Source: CAZOOK01 sp964581385
GTDB taxonomy: Bacteria; Pseudomonadota; Gammaproteobacteria; Nevskiales; Nevskiaceae
DNA: 64,000 nucleotides
Reading direction: 5' to 3'
NCBI GenBank assembly: GCA_964581385.1
Contig: CAZOOK010000022.1
Span: 1 to 64,000 of the forward strand
Shown here: positions 33,572 through 42,289 of the stretch, piece by piece
Layout of the letters: each line of letters opens with the position of its first letter
Position numbering within the stretch: the stretch's first letter is position 1
The notes under the pieces: generated by a model
The model's input: the letters and a program-made list of their open reading frames with translations, nothing else
The model's database searches: none
Told to the model about the DNA's origin: nothing
Made by a program: the position numbers and the translations under genes

Positions 33572-35206
33572 ATGACTGTTGGGAAGCAGATGATTTTACT
33601 GATTCTGTCCGGTGTGATCGGGCTGATCGGAGTTACCGGCGTGAGCCAGTACGAGCTCGCGGAAGTTTACACGCATGCCAGCTATGGCAGTGTTAACAGC
33701 GTGCCTAGTCTCACTACTATGCAGGAAGTGTTGAAACAGCTAGCGACAATGCGTATCGCGCTGCTGAAGCACACGCTCGCTACCGATCGCGTCCAGATGG
33801 GCGAGTTTGAACAGAGCATAGCGACGGCCCGTCAGAAGCTCGATGACGCTCTAAAACAGTACGAACTCCTGGTCAGCGACGACAACGACCGCCAGCTGCT
33901 GGCGGCGGATCGCGCGGCACTTGCGGACTACGATGCCATGCGCGAGAAATCCCTGGCTCTATCCAAGGACAACCACAAGGCTGAGGCCTATGAAGTACAG
34001 ATCGCTGGCAAGGCGATATCTGAAAGGCTTGCCACCGCCATCGACAATCACGTCCGGTACAACATCGATCTGGCACATAAAGCCTCCGAGGAAGCGGTAA
34101 CGATCAAGAGCAGAGCAACGCTGTTGTCACAGACGATTTCCGTTCTGACGATGCTGGCTGTCACAGCGATCGGCTTCTTTATTATGCGCAATCTTCTGCG
34201 GCAATTGGGTGGTGAACCCTCTTATGCCGCGTCGGTGATCACCCGGGTTGCACATGGCGATCTTGCAGTCGAGGTCGTCACCCGTGATGGCGATAAAGAC
34301 AGCATGCTCGTCGCCATGAAGGGTATGGTGGAGAAGCTGTCGCAGGTCGTGGCCGAGGTCAACGGCAGTGCAGAATCCCTGGCGGGTGCGTCGGAAGAAG
34401 TCAGCGCCACAGCGCAGTCCTTGTCGCAAGCCTCCAGTGAACAAGCCGCCGGCGTCGAGGAAACCAGCGCATCGATCGAAGAGATGACAAGCTCGATTGG
34501 GCAGAATACAGAGAACGCCAAAGTAACCGATGCCATGGCGACCAAGGCGGCCAATGAAGCCACCGAAGGCGGCGAAGCGGTCAAAGCGACCGTGGCTGCA
34601 ATGAAACAGATTGCCCAGAAAATCGGCATCATCGACGACATTGCCTATCAGACTAATCTGCTGGCCTTAAATGCGGCCATTGAAGCGGCACGTGCCGGCG
34701 AACATGGCAAAGGTTTCGCGGTCGTTGCCGCGGAAGTCCGCAAGCTTGCCGAGCGCAGTCAGGTTGCAGCGCAGGAGATCGGCACCGTCGCCAGCAGTAG
34801 TGTGGAGTTGGCGGAGAAGGCAGGCCGGCTACTCGACGAGATGGTACCCAACATCAAGAAAACCTCGAACCTGGTGCAGGAAATCTCCGCAGCATCGGCC
34901 GAGCAGTCTTCAGGCGTGAACCAGATAAACGCGGCGGTCGGCCAACTGAGCCAGACCACCCAGCATACTGCTTCGAGTTCGGAACAACTCGCCGCCACCG
35001 CCGAAGAGATGAGCAGCAAAGCCGAACAGCTCCAGCAAGCGATGTCGTTCTTTAAATTACACCATAAGCTCGGCTCTCCGAATGCGAGCATCGCTACACA
35101 CAAGGCGATCGTCTCAACGAGGAACCGGCGGGCGGGAAAAGCGGCGGGACGTCACGCTGCAGCCGCTGCTCCCACGTCGAACGAGACTGAATTCACGCAA
35201 TTTTAG
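33572..35206 (+). CDS. Methyl-accepting chemotaxis protein (second of a pair)
   Basis: A 544-residue receptor with the same overall plan: a membrane helix at about 7-25, a helical periplasmic sensor domain unrelated in sequence to that of the first receptor, a second helix at about 188-212 and a HAMP-like junction with the LGGEP motif. A signalling domain almost identical to its neighbour's follows. It ends in EFTQF, not a CheR tether. GGAG precedes the ATG at 33572; the GTG one codon earlier is equally readable. Two sensors sharing one kinase interface would let two signals converge on CheA. Confidence 0.94.
   Translation: MTVGKQMILLILSGVIGLIGVTGVSQYELAEVYTHASYGSVNSVPSLTTMQEVLKQLATMRIALLKHTLATDRVQMGEFEQSIATARQKLDDALKQYELLVSDDNDRQLLAADRAALADYDAMREKSLALSKDNHKAEAYEVQIAGKAISERLATAIDNHVRYNIDLAHKASEEAVTIKSRATLLSQTISVLTMLAVTAIGFFIMRNLLRQLGGEPSYAASVITRVAHGDLAVEVVTRDGDKDSMLVAMKGMVEKLSQVVAEVNGSAESLAGASEEVSATAQSLSQASSEQAAGVEETSASIEEMTSSIGQNTENAKVTDAMATKAANEATEGGEAVKATVAAMKQIAQKIGIIDDIAYQTNLLALNAAIEAARAGEHGKGFAVVAAEVRKLAERSQVAAQEIGTVASSSVELAEKAGRLLDEMVPNIKKTSNLVQEISAASAEQSSGVNQINAAVGQLSQTTQHTASSSEQLAATAEEMSSKAEQLQQAMSFFKLHHKLGSPNASIATHKAIVSTRNRRAGKAAGRHAAAAAPTSNETEFTQF
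34325..35058 (+). repeat. 734-bp direct repeat, MCP signalling domain copy 2
   Basis: Second copy of the receptor signalling-domain sequence (see 32630-33363). The high and unevenly distributed identity suggests duplication followed by local gene conversion rather than selection alone, because synonymous positions match too. Confidence 0.85.
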
Positions 35207-35216
35207 GAGAGCGAGC

Positions 35217-35768
35217 ATGAGTGCAAACATGAACGCGATCGCCCAGACCGGGGCAGCCTTCCATACCGGGCAAACGCAATTTCTGACTTTCATGCTCGAC
35301 AAGGAAGTGTTCGCAATCGGCATCCTGGGAATCAAGGAAATCATCCAGTACAACAATCTGACCGTTGTGCCGATGATGCCCGCCTGCATCCGCGGTGTAA
35401 TCAATCTGCGGGGCGCAGTGGTTCCAGTCATGGATCTGTCGGCTCGATTCGGAAGAAAAACGACCGAGGTGACTAAGCGGACCTGCATCATCATCGTCGA
35501 GATTGAAGGCAATGCCGGCCGCCAGATTATCGGCGTCATCGTCGACGCGGTGAACGCTGTGCTGGATATTCCGGTGGCGGAGATTGAACCGGCGCCAGCC
35601 TTCGGAGCAAGAATCCGCACTGATTTCATTCACGGCATGGGCAAAGTCGATGGCCGGTTCGTCATCCTGCTCGACATCAACAATGTGCTCTCCGTCGATG
35701 AGATCAGTGCGATCGCCAGTGCCGGCATCAACAGGCAGTCCGCGGAACCGCAAGCTCTGGTTGCCTGA
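35217..35768 (+). CDS. cheW: CheW chemotaxis coupling protein
   Basis: A 183-residue CheW: the two-barrel core runs from TQFLTFMLDKEVFAIGI (about residue 21) to ILLDINNVLS near 160, including RGVINLRGAVVPVMDLSARFG, the conserved receptor/kinase interface. The AGGAGA ribosome-binding site overlaps the stop codon of the preceding receptor gene and sits 6 nt from the ATG, so coupling is tight. It closes the chemosensory operon; no cheR, cheB or cheD follows. Its role is to bridge the two MCPs and CheA. Confidence 0.95.
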   Translation: MSANMNAIAQTGAAFHTGQTQFLTFMLDKEVFAIGILGIKEIIQYNNLTVVPMMPACIRGVINLRGAVVPVMDLSARFGRKTTEVTKRTCIIIVEIEGNAGRQIIGVIVDAVNAVLDIPVAEIEPAPAFGARIRTDFIHGMGKVDGRFVILLDINNVLSVDEISAIASAGINRQSAEPQALVA

Positions 35769-35803
35769 TTTTCCGGCGATTACTTCTTATCTTCCGAAGC
35801 AGA

Positions 35804-37087
35804 TCAGGGTCCCGAGTAGCGCCGAGCTTTTATCGCAGCATAAGGGCTTTGCGAACTGTAACCCTCCCAGGCGATAACAAAGTTGCCCGCAGCGTCCATG
35901 GTCACTTTGGGATTGCTGCCGGTATCGTCCGTTGGCGCATTGACGCGGAAGCAGGAACCCAACGCTTCACCATTGGCGTCAAAGCGCTGCGCGTAAATCG
36001 AAGGCTGCGGGCTTGCGGTTCCGCAGCTTCCCACCTGATCGTACATTGACCATGTCACCACGAAATCGCCTTGCGGATCCACGGCGATCGACGGCTCTCC
36101 GGTATTGCTGCCATCGTCATACACCAACCCCAGAGGCCCCTGCGCCATACCGGAACCGGTATAGCGGCGCTCCAGTACCCCGCGCTGCGAACATGTGTAA
36201 TCTACGCAACCCCCCGACGCGATACGGATATCGCCGACTGCATTCATTGCTAGTGCGAGATCGTTGTCCTGATATCCGAGACCCAACCGAAAGCGAGGGC
36301 CTGCGATACCGTTACTCGAGTAAATTCGCCCCAAAAAATAGCCTGCCTGACCCCAGGTCACGATGTAGCGGCCCGTATCGTCCATCGCCACCAACGCACG
36401 ATCGGACGAATTAAGCTCCGGATGGCTGCACAAAGAATACCTACCGTCGATGCAGGTACTGGCCACCACACGCTGCACGCTACCGATCGCAGTATTGTCC
36501 GCTGCATAGGCTTGAGCGCCAATACGAAAACTAGTGAAAACTGGGATAGGTGGGTATTCGAATAATAGTCCCTCGAACCAGACGATGACCGCGCCGCCTG
36601 AACTATTCGTCGCCACGGCTACGTTGCAGGTATTACCATCGCAAACATGAACTTTCACGGGTGACCCAATGGCTGTTCCGTCGGCTGCGAATCGCTGCTG
36701 ATAAATCTGAGCTTGGAAATCAGCTATACGCGTTACCCAGACGACGGCGAACAATCCCTGCGCATTCATTGCCCATACGGGTGGACTCAAGGCTCCCGGT
36801 ATCGTGAAGGAAAAAGGGGGCGTCCTGGGCGTACCATCAGCAGCATAGAGCTGGATGCAGGAACCGACGCAGGTATCACTTTCGCGGGAGCCAGCTGCAC
36901 CGATTACAAAGCCACCATCGGCGTTGCTGGCGATCCCCGCGAGCGCACCGGTACCTCCAGGGAACACTTCAAACTCATCACCCAGTGCAGTACCGCCACC
37001 GTCGGCGAACGTTACCGGTGCAGATATTGTCGCGATCAACAGAGCGGCTACAAGAACAGCGAATTTTTGTCGTTCGTACGTTCCCAT
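35804..37087 (-). CDS. Secreted repeat protein, probably a beta-propeller-like fold
   Basis: A 427-residue exported protein of unknown function. After the signal peptide (VLVAALLIATISAPVTFA) it repeats a unit of about 55-65 residues containing a D-x-x-G-x-[FY]-[VI]-[VI]-x-W core (for example DDTGRYIVTWGQ, DPQGDFVVTWSM, DAAGNFVIAWEG) followed by an R-[FY]-x-A-[DN]-G-x-x-[IL]-G-x-x-x-x-V strand. Such repeats usually build propellers or beta solenoids. The ATG at 37087 has GGGGGAGAGA on the minus strand; a longer frame continues upstream to 37438 without a signal-like start. It is monocistronic and convergent with cheW. Confidence 0.75.
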   Translation of the reverse strand: MGTYERQKFAVLVAALLIATISAPVTFADGGGTALGDEFEVFPGGTGALAGIASNADGGFVIGAAGSRESDTCVGSCIQLYAADGTPRTPPFSFTIPGALSPPVWAMNAQGLFAVVWVTRIADFQAQIYQQRFAADGTAIGSPVKVHVCDGNTCNVAVATNSSGGAVIVWFEGLLFEYPPIPVFTSFRIGAQAYAADNTAIGSVQRVVASTCIDGRYSLCSHPELNSSDRALVAMDDTGRYIVTWGQAGYFLGRIYSSNGIAGPRFRLGLGYQDNDLALAMNAVGDIRIASGGCVDYTCSQRGVLERRYTGSGMAQGPLGLVYDDGSNTGEPSIAVDPQGDFVVTWSMYDQVGSCGTASPQPSIYAQRFDANGEALGSCFRVNAPTDDTGSNPKVTMDAAGNFVIAWEGYSSQSPYAAIKARRYSGP

Positions 37088-37865
37088 GATTCTCTCCCCC
37101 ATTATTATTTTCGGCTTAAGCACATCGCTGCGGCGCCACATTTTTCCTGCACCAATCCATTCCGAGTATAACAACGGATCACCACCACGCCCCGGTCCCG
37201 CGACTCCAGCCAGCGCGAATCTGATCAGCAATACAATTTGATGGTTAGGGTCGCGGATGCGTTCGATATCCTGCCGTCCGCGGCGGTGCACTGGACGCCT
37301 GCGACGAACATCGGCGGCGAGCGCAATTGCTTGCTGTAGAGCCTCACAGGTTTTTATCGCGGCTTTGCCACAAACCGGCCCGCACTTGTTGAATAGTGTG
37401 CAGGGACAAGGTAGGACGTCAATGTTGCGGTACAGCACGCGGGTTCAGTATCCGCATGTTCAGGCGCCGGCGGTCGCGCCCAAGCATCTGCCCGAGTCCA
37501 ACTCCGACCTGGTGTCAAACAGGGAATACGGATTGCTTGATTCGCCGTGTGGACGCGGCCATTCAATGCTTCCGAGCGCGACTGCCGATCAGACGCCGTG
37601 ATTCAACTTCCGGATCCCGCGATTGGAGGAGCTTCCAAGAGCATGCACTTGATCTAGCAGCCTGTCGGACTTGGGATGATCTGCTACGGTTTCGGGCACG
37701 ACGGCCAGAGGCGATGCCCACCGCAACCACGCGGATTGGAGAACGGGTCAGCTATAGTGCCGATTGCAGAACCAAGACCATCCCTTGGCCGATCCCATCC
37801 CGCTCGAGTGCAGCATGGTCATCACATCGCAGAAGCTGGCGGCCCTGCGATGCTTCGTGCTCACT
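37088..37865. other. 778-nt intergenic region between two minus-strand genes
   Basis: I see no supportable gene. Several short open frames on both strands lack start signals and family resemblance. It contains the second copy of a 30-bp repeat and an insertion-sequence-end-like motif near 37658. Codon-like structure is absent, so this could be a decayed mobile element plus the promoter of the secreted repeat protein. Confidence 0.45.
37658..37700 (+). repeat. Insertion-sequence-end-like motif and dispersed repeat, copy 2
   Basis: CAGCCTGTCGGACT at 37658-37671 resembles terminal repeats that I remember from IS elements, and it runs straight into the 30-bp repeat (37671-37700) shared with 27848-27877 at 27 of 30 positions. 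No transposase is nearby and only one end is visible, so if it is an IS it is a remnant. Confidence 0.35.
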
Positions 37866-39086
37866 TCAGGAAGCGTGGCTATGGATGGTCCAGAGATGCG
37901 CCAAGTCCTGAGTGCCATCCGCACCTTGCACCGTCTTGAGAATCTTGTTGGCTTCCGCGGATTTGCCGGCTCGCAGGTACGCTTCACCCAAGTGCAGCTT
38001 GGCATCTTCGGGATGCTTCAGGTTGCCTTGGGCGATACCCTGTTGCATAAGGGTGATGCCCTGGTCGGTTTTGCCATTGAGGATGAGGTTGTAGCCGGTG
38101 GCGACCATAGCTTCGGCGCCGCGCTTGGCTAGGGCTTGGGGATCAATCACAGGAGCTTTCTGGTCGTCGGCGGCCTGCTTGTCCACCAGATCCTTGAGGC
38201 GCTTCTGGCGGGCCGCTTCAGCACCGGTACCGAGCGCCTTGCTGGCGTAGCCCTGATTGATGACCTGCTGCGCTTCGATTGGAAAACCGGCCTGTACCGC
38301 GAGCTGCGCCATCTCCATGTAATCGGCGGCCTGGGTCATATTACCGGTGGCCAGCATCAGGCGGTACACGTCCAAGGTCAGGCGATCGGAGAAGCCGGGC
38401 TTGCGCTGAATCTGGGTGAGCACGTCGGCCCAGTACTCTTTCTTGGGGTAATAAGCGAGCAGCTGTTGCAACGCGCGAGCATAGCCCGCTTTGTCGTTCT
38501 GCTTGAGGTAGCAGCTGGCGAGCAGTTGCAACTCTGCTTCACTAAGCGCCTTGCCGGACTTTTCCGAGGCGGCAACCTGGTCTTGCAGTTCGCGGGCAGC
38601 GTTGGCGTAGTCGCCGCTCAGGTAATAAGACTGCGCAATCAGCGTGTTCATATCCGGATCGTTGCCACCGGCTTTCTGATAGCGCTGTGCCCAACTCAGA
38701 GCTTTGGCGTATTCCTTGGATCGGTAGAAGCTGCCGGCCATTGCCTGCATCAGCTTGAGTTCCTCGTCGTGACCGAGCTTGCCACTGGTGATGACGGCGT
38801 CGAATGCCCTGGCCGCGGTATCGGAGTCGCCGGCACCGCTTGCGGCCGCGCCACGCATGCGCTCGATAATGAATTTCTCATACGGCGTCTTGTTCGGAAC
38901 AGCGTCGGTCTCGGTGACCTTGGCCAAGGCCTCCTGGTACTTCTGATCCTTGATGAGCTGTTGTGCGGCTTGCAGCGGCTTGCCGACTTCAGGCCGGAGG
39001 GTGTCAGCGGCCGCGAGCGGCAAGGCGGTGCCGCCGAGCACAGCAGCAAGCAGAAGTGATAATAGCCACAGCCTTTCGCTTTTCAT
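37866..39086 (-). CDS. Exported TPR protein of the TonB operon
   Basis: A 406-residue secreted protein. A signal peptide (LLLAAVLGGTALPLAA) is followed by TPR-like helix pairs across the chain, such as LIKDQKYQEALAKV, KLMQAMAGSFYRSKEYAKALSWAQ, YYLSGDYANAARELQ and, near the C-terminus, EDAKLHLGEAYLRAGKSAEA. It has no catalytic motif. Genes of this type follow exbD in several gammaproteobacterial tonB operons, where the product is thought to assist TonB-dependent uptake in the periplasm; that link is from context. It is the last gene of the minus-strand tonB-exbB-exbD-exbD run, 41 nt after the preceding stop. Confidence 0.8.
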   Translation of the reverse strand: MKSERLWLLSLLLAAVLGGTALPLAAADTLRPEVGKPLQAAQQLIKDQKYQEALAKVTETDAVPNKTPYEKFIIERMRGAAASGAGDSDTAARAFDAVITSGKLGHDEELKLMQAMAGSFYRSKEYAKALSWAQRYQKAGGNDPDMNTLIAQSYYLSGDYANAARELQDQVAASEKSGKALSEAELQLLASCYLKQNDKAGYARALQQLLAYYPKKEYWADVLTQIQRKPGFSDRLTLDVYRLMLATGNMTQAADYMEMAQLAVQAGFPIEAQQVINQGYASKALGTGAEAARQKRLKDLVDKQAADDQKAPVIDPQALAKRGAEAMVATGYNLILNGKTDQGITLMQQGIAQGNLKHPEDAKLHLGEAYLRAGKSAEANKILKTVQGADGTQDLAHLWTIHSHAS

Positions 39087-39127
39087 CGTCTCTTGGTCTC
39101 TTCTCGTCGCTTCCGTCTTCGGTTTTT

Positions 39128-39559
39128 TTAATTCATGAACTGTTCATCACCGACCAAGCCGATTTTCATGACACCCAGCCGCTGGGCGCTGGCCATGACT
39201 TCGGCAACGGATTTGTACGCCACCAGCTTGTTGGGCTTGATGTGTACTTCCGGTTGGTCCGGTTCCTGCGCAATCTGCTCGAAGTGGGTTTCCAGCGATC
39301 TCCGATCGGGAACAACGACGCCGTTCCACTGTATCGTGCCGTCGAAGTCCACGTCGATGTCGACAACTACAGGCGGCTTGTCCGGCGGCGGCGCGTTGCC
39401 GACCGGCATGTTGAGCTTGACCGCGTGTGTCTGAATCGGAATGGTGATGATCAGCATGATCAAAAGCACCAGCATCACGTCGATCAACGGCGTGGTGTTG
39501 ATGTCGACCATCACCTCTGGATCGCCGCCGCCACCGGACGGTCCCACATTCATCGCCAT
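39128..39559 (-). CDS. exbD: ExbD biopolymer transport protein (second copy)
   Basis: A 143-residue ExbD. A short cytoplasmic tail precedes the membrane helix INTTPLIDVMLVLLIMLII, with the essential Asp27, and a periplasmic domain of about 95 residues follows (VVVDIDVDFDGTIQWNGV). With ExbB it harnesses the proton gradient to energise TonB. It follows the first exbD by 66 nt. Two exbD copies in one tonB operon are known in xanthomonads, where the second can have a specialised role. Confidence 0.94.
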   Translation of the reverse strand: MAMNVGPSGGGGDPEVMVDINTTPLIDVMLVLLIMLIITIPIQTHAVKLNMPVGNAPPPDKPPVVVDIDVDFDGTIQWNGVVVPDRRSLETHFEQIAQEPDQPEVHIKPNKLVAYKSVAEVMASAQRLGVMKIGLVGDEQFMN

Positions 39560-39625
39560 GACTGGATCATCCTCACTTCACATTTCATATAGGCGGCTTC
39601 TCTTTGCAAAGGAGATTCCTCGTCC

Positions 39626-40063
39626 TTACCCGCCGCCGTTCGGCGGCGGTTCGGTGATGAAACCGACCTTGGCAATGCCGGCGCGCTGGCAGGCAACGAC
39701 CACCTTGCCGATCGCTTGATAGCGTGCTTCCAGATCACCGCGGATATGCACTTCCGGCTGCGGGTTGAGCACCGACACGGTCTTCAATCGCTTTAGCAGC
39801 GTATCTACGTCGGGCATCAGTTCCTGACCCCAATATACGTCGCCGTCACGATTGACGGAGATCAGGATATTTTCCGGCTTCGTTTGCGTCGGAACATTGC
39901 GCTCCTTGGGCAAGTCTACCGGCACAGAATGCGTTACCACCGGAATCGTAATGAGGAAGATGATCAAAAGTACCAGCATCACGTCCACCAAAGGGGTGGT
40001 ATTGATACTGGACATTACCTCGTCTTCATCACCGTCATTGGCGGGTCCTACGGCCATGGCCAT
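39626..40063 (-). CDS. exbD: ExbD biopolymer transport protein (first copy)
   Basis: A 145-residue ExbD with helix INTTPLVDVMLVLLIIFLI and conserved Asp27, then a periplasmic domain (LISVNRDGDVYWGQE). It differs clearly from the second copy in the soluble domain while the N-terminal 30 residues are almost the same, so the two are old paralogues. It lies between exbB and the second exbD, all on the minus strand, and forms the TonB-energising complex in the inner membrane. Confidence 0.94.
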   Translation of the reverse strand: MAMAVGPANDGDEDEVMSSINTTPLVDVMLVLLIIFLITIPVVTHSVPVDLPKERNVPTQTKPENILISVNRDGDVYWGQELMPDVDTLLKRLKTVSVLNPQPEVHIRGDLEARYQAIGKVVVACQRAGIAKVGFITEPPPNGGG

Positions 40064-40104
40064 GGGCAGCTTCTCCGGTCGGTGTTCGGCGAAAAAAGAT
40101 GGAG

Positions 40105-41007
40105 CTAGCGCGCCCGCGCCACGGACGGAGCGTTAATTCGCGACGCATCGTTCGGGGTGCCATGAACCATCAGCACGGAATGCAAGTCAGCGGAAAAACC
40201 GCGCAGATATTCCATAGCCCGCTTGTTGCGGCGGACCAACCAGTTATAGCCAAGCACCGCCGGCACGGCCACTGCCAGACCGATTGCGGTCATAATCAGT
40301 GCTTCACCGACCGGCCCGGCCACTTTGTCGATCGAGGCCTGCCCGGCAATGCCGATTGCGGTCAGCGCGTGATAGATGCCCCACACGGTACCGAACAAGC
40401 CTACGAACGGCGCCGTCGAGCCAACCGTTGCCAGAAACGCGAGCCCATCCTGCAGTCGGCTCTGCACATTCTCACTGGCGCGCTGGATCGACATCGTCAC
40501 CCAAGTGTGCAGATCGATCTTACTGCCCAGATCACCTTCGTGCCTCTGGGTGGCGTCCGTACCCGACTCTGCGATGTAGCGGAAAGGGCTGCCCTCCGGC
40601 AGGCTGCGGATGCCGTCCTGCACGGTGCCGGCCGACCAGAACCGCTTCCTGGCCTCCTCCGCCTGCCGCAGCATCTTGCCCTGCTCGAAGATCTTGGTGA
40701 TGATGATGTACCACGAGCCCATCGACATGATCAGCAGGGCGATCAGTGTGCCGCGTGCCACGAAATCACCGGCCTTCCACAACGCGTCCAGGCCGTAGGG
40801 ATTCTTTACCGTTTCATGCTCCGGAGCCGCTTCGGCCGCCGGTGCGGCAGGAGCGGCTTCCGCCACTCCTCCAGCAGGTGCAGCTGCTGACTCATTCTGC
40901 GCGAAAGCCCCAGGCGCAAGGCAAAGACTCAGTGCAGACAAAACGCCCAGCAGCAGCCGGACAAGAACTCGATGCTGGCCGGGGGCCAAAAACTTAGGGC
41001 GACGCAT
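40105..41007 (-). CDS. exbB: ExbB/TolQ-family proton channel protein
   Basis: A 300-residue ExbB. An apparent signal-like N-terminus (LLLGVLSALSLCLAPGAFA) with an Ala-rich spacer precedes the three-helix core: a helix around 80-100 (ARGTLIALLIMSMGSWYII), then the pair near 190-215 (FLATVGSTAPFVGLFGTVWGI) and 235-262 (EALIMTAIGLAVAVPAVLGY), which carries the TolQ/ExbB signature. N-terminally extended ExbB proteins of this length are common in gammaproteobacteria. It is transcribed after tonB and before two exbD genes. Confidence 0.94.
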   Translation of the reverse strand: MRRPKFLAPGQHRVLVRLLLGVLSALSLCLAPGAFAQNESAAAPAGGVAEAAPAAPAAEAAPEHETVKNPYGLDALWKAGDFVARGTLIALLIMSMGSWYIIITKIFEQGKMLRQAEEARKRFWSAGTVQDGIRSLPEGSPFRYIAESGTDATQRHEGDLGSKIDLHTWVTMSIQRASENVQSRLQDGLAFLATVGSTAPFVGLFGTVWGIYHALTAIGIAGQASIDKVAGPVGEALIMTAIGLAVAVPAVLGYNWLVRRNKRAMEYLRGFSADLHSVLMVHGTPNDASRINAPSVARAR

Positions 41008-41065
41008 GGAACTCCTCCTTCAATGATACGGCCAGCGCTGGCAAGTAATGCCGGCGGTGCATGGA

Positions 41066-41686
41066 TTACTGGTTTGGATTCTTGAACACATAAGCGATCG
41101 GAGCCCAAGCCGGTTCGGGCTGGCCATCCGCTGTTCCGGGCTTGAACCTACATAGGCTCAGCGCCCGCCGCGCCGCTTCGTCGAGCTTCGGGAAGCCGCT
41201 GGAAGTTTGTATCTTGCTATCGGTGATATGTCCATCCACACCAACCAGCATCAACAGGACCACACGGCCGGCCTCGCCAAGCCGCGCCGACGAAGGCGGA
41301 TACTCCGGCTCGCGACAGCTCGAAGCTTTCACCACTGGCGCCACGCGCGCTGCCGGCTTGGCTGCCGGCGGCGCGGCCACGGGCGCCGTACGCGTCACCG
41401 AGATCGTATTCGTCACGGCGGCGGGCTGGGCAATATTCACTTCCGGCGCCGGAATAAACGGCGGCGGCGGCGGCTGCAGCTTAGGCGGTGGTGGCGGCGG
41501 TGCCTCGGGCGGAGGCGGTTTGACCTCCTTGATAATTTTGGTCTCAATGGGTCCACGCACCACGTCCACCACCTTGCGCGCAAGACCATTCACCAGGGCA
41601 TACCCGATGATCACATGAAACAACACGACTACGATAATCCCCACTACGTGCTTGCCGGGGTTCCGTTGCTCCGCTGCGTAATCCAT
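41066..41686 (-). CDS. tonB: Energy transducer TonB
   Basis: A 206-residue TonB. One N-terminal membrane helix (about 14-33) is followed by a Pro-rich spacer (about 50-80) able to span the periplasm. A C-terminal TonB domain follows (about 115-206) with EPEYPPSSARLGEAGRVVLLMLVGVDG and LDEAARRALSLCRFKPG. It transmits proton-motive force from ExbB-ExbD to outer-membrane transporters. It is the first gene of the operon, with a 603-nt non-coding region upstream that should hold the promoter. No TonB-dependent receptor is coded in this window. Confidence 0.94.
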   Translation of the reverse strand: MDYAAEQRNPGKHVVGIIVVVLFHVIIGYALVNGLARKVVDVVRGPIETKIIKEVKPPPPEAPPPPPPKLQPPPPPFIPAPEVNIAQPAAVTNTISVTRTAPVAAPPAAKPAARVAPVVKASSCREPEYPPSSARLGEAGRVVLLMLVGVDGHITDSKIQTSSGFPKLDEAARRALSLCRFKPGTADGQPEPAWAPIAYVFKNPNQ

Positions 41687-42289
41687 CGATTCTCTAGCTT
41701 CTGCTCTTTAGCTGATTTGCTGAATGGCTCGTCCCGCGATACCCCATGGGATTCAGGGCTAAGGATCCGGCGACTCTTTCGTCATATCCACCGATCTTAG
41801 AATACCGTAGTTAAGCGACGGATTCTCATACTCTGCCGTTGCATTCCAATATAGTTGCCTCGCCAGAATATTCCTGTGCCTGCGCTTCGCTTCCTGTCCG
41901 GGGCTCCTACACGATCGCTTCCTGCATATTCGCTGGTGACATGCAGGGAATACAGGCATGGGCATCAGCATTGACCTGCGGGCCCAACATCGCAGTGCGC
42001 CATTTCAGCGACCCTGCAGAAAAAGAATGCCCGCGATTACCTCGTGTCATACGTTCCTCACGCTCGCCGTTTATCCGGTGACTGCGGTTGTCAGGGGCGT
42101 CTACAATACTCAACAACGGTGTTGATTATCTATACGACTAAGGACGGATGCAAACTTTGCAACAAATGTGATCCCGTCCGCTAGCGTATGGAAACCTTGC
42201 CACTCTCCCGAAATCCATTTGCCGTCTTAGTGATCTGCTCAACGACGGCCACAGCGAACGGTAGCGTAACGGCCCCGACTTCATGAGAC
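41687..42289. other. 603-nt intergenic region upstream of tonB
   Basis: No gene can be supported on either strand; the open frames present are short and lack ribosome-binding sites. The region separates two minus-strand genes and should contain the tonB promoter. I could not single out a convincing -35/-10 pair or a Fur-like box by eye. Confidence 0.45.

Noticed and set aside
32630..35058. Direct repeat as a mobile element
   Set aside because: It lies wholly inside the coding sequence of two receptors, in frame, and without terminal repeats.
37257..37911. Short plus-strand frames in the 778-nt intergenic region
   Set aside because: Overlapping frames with no start signal or family; they could be decayed sequence, but none can be supported as genes.
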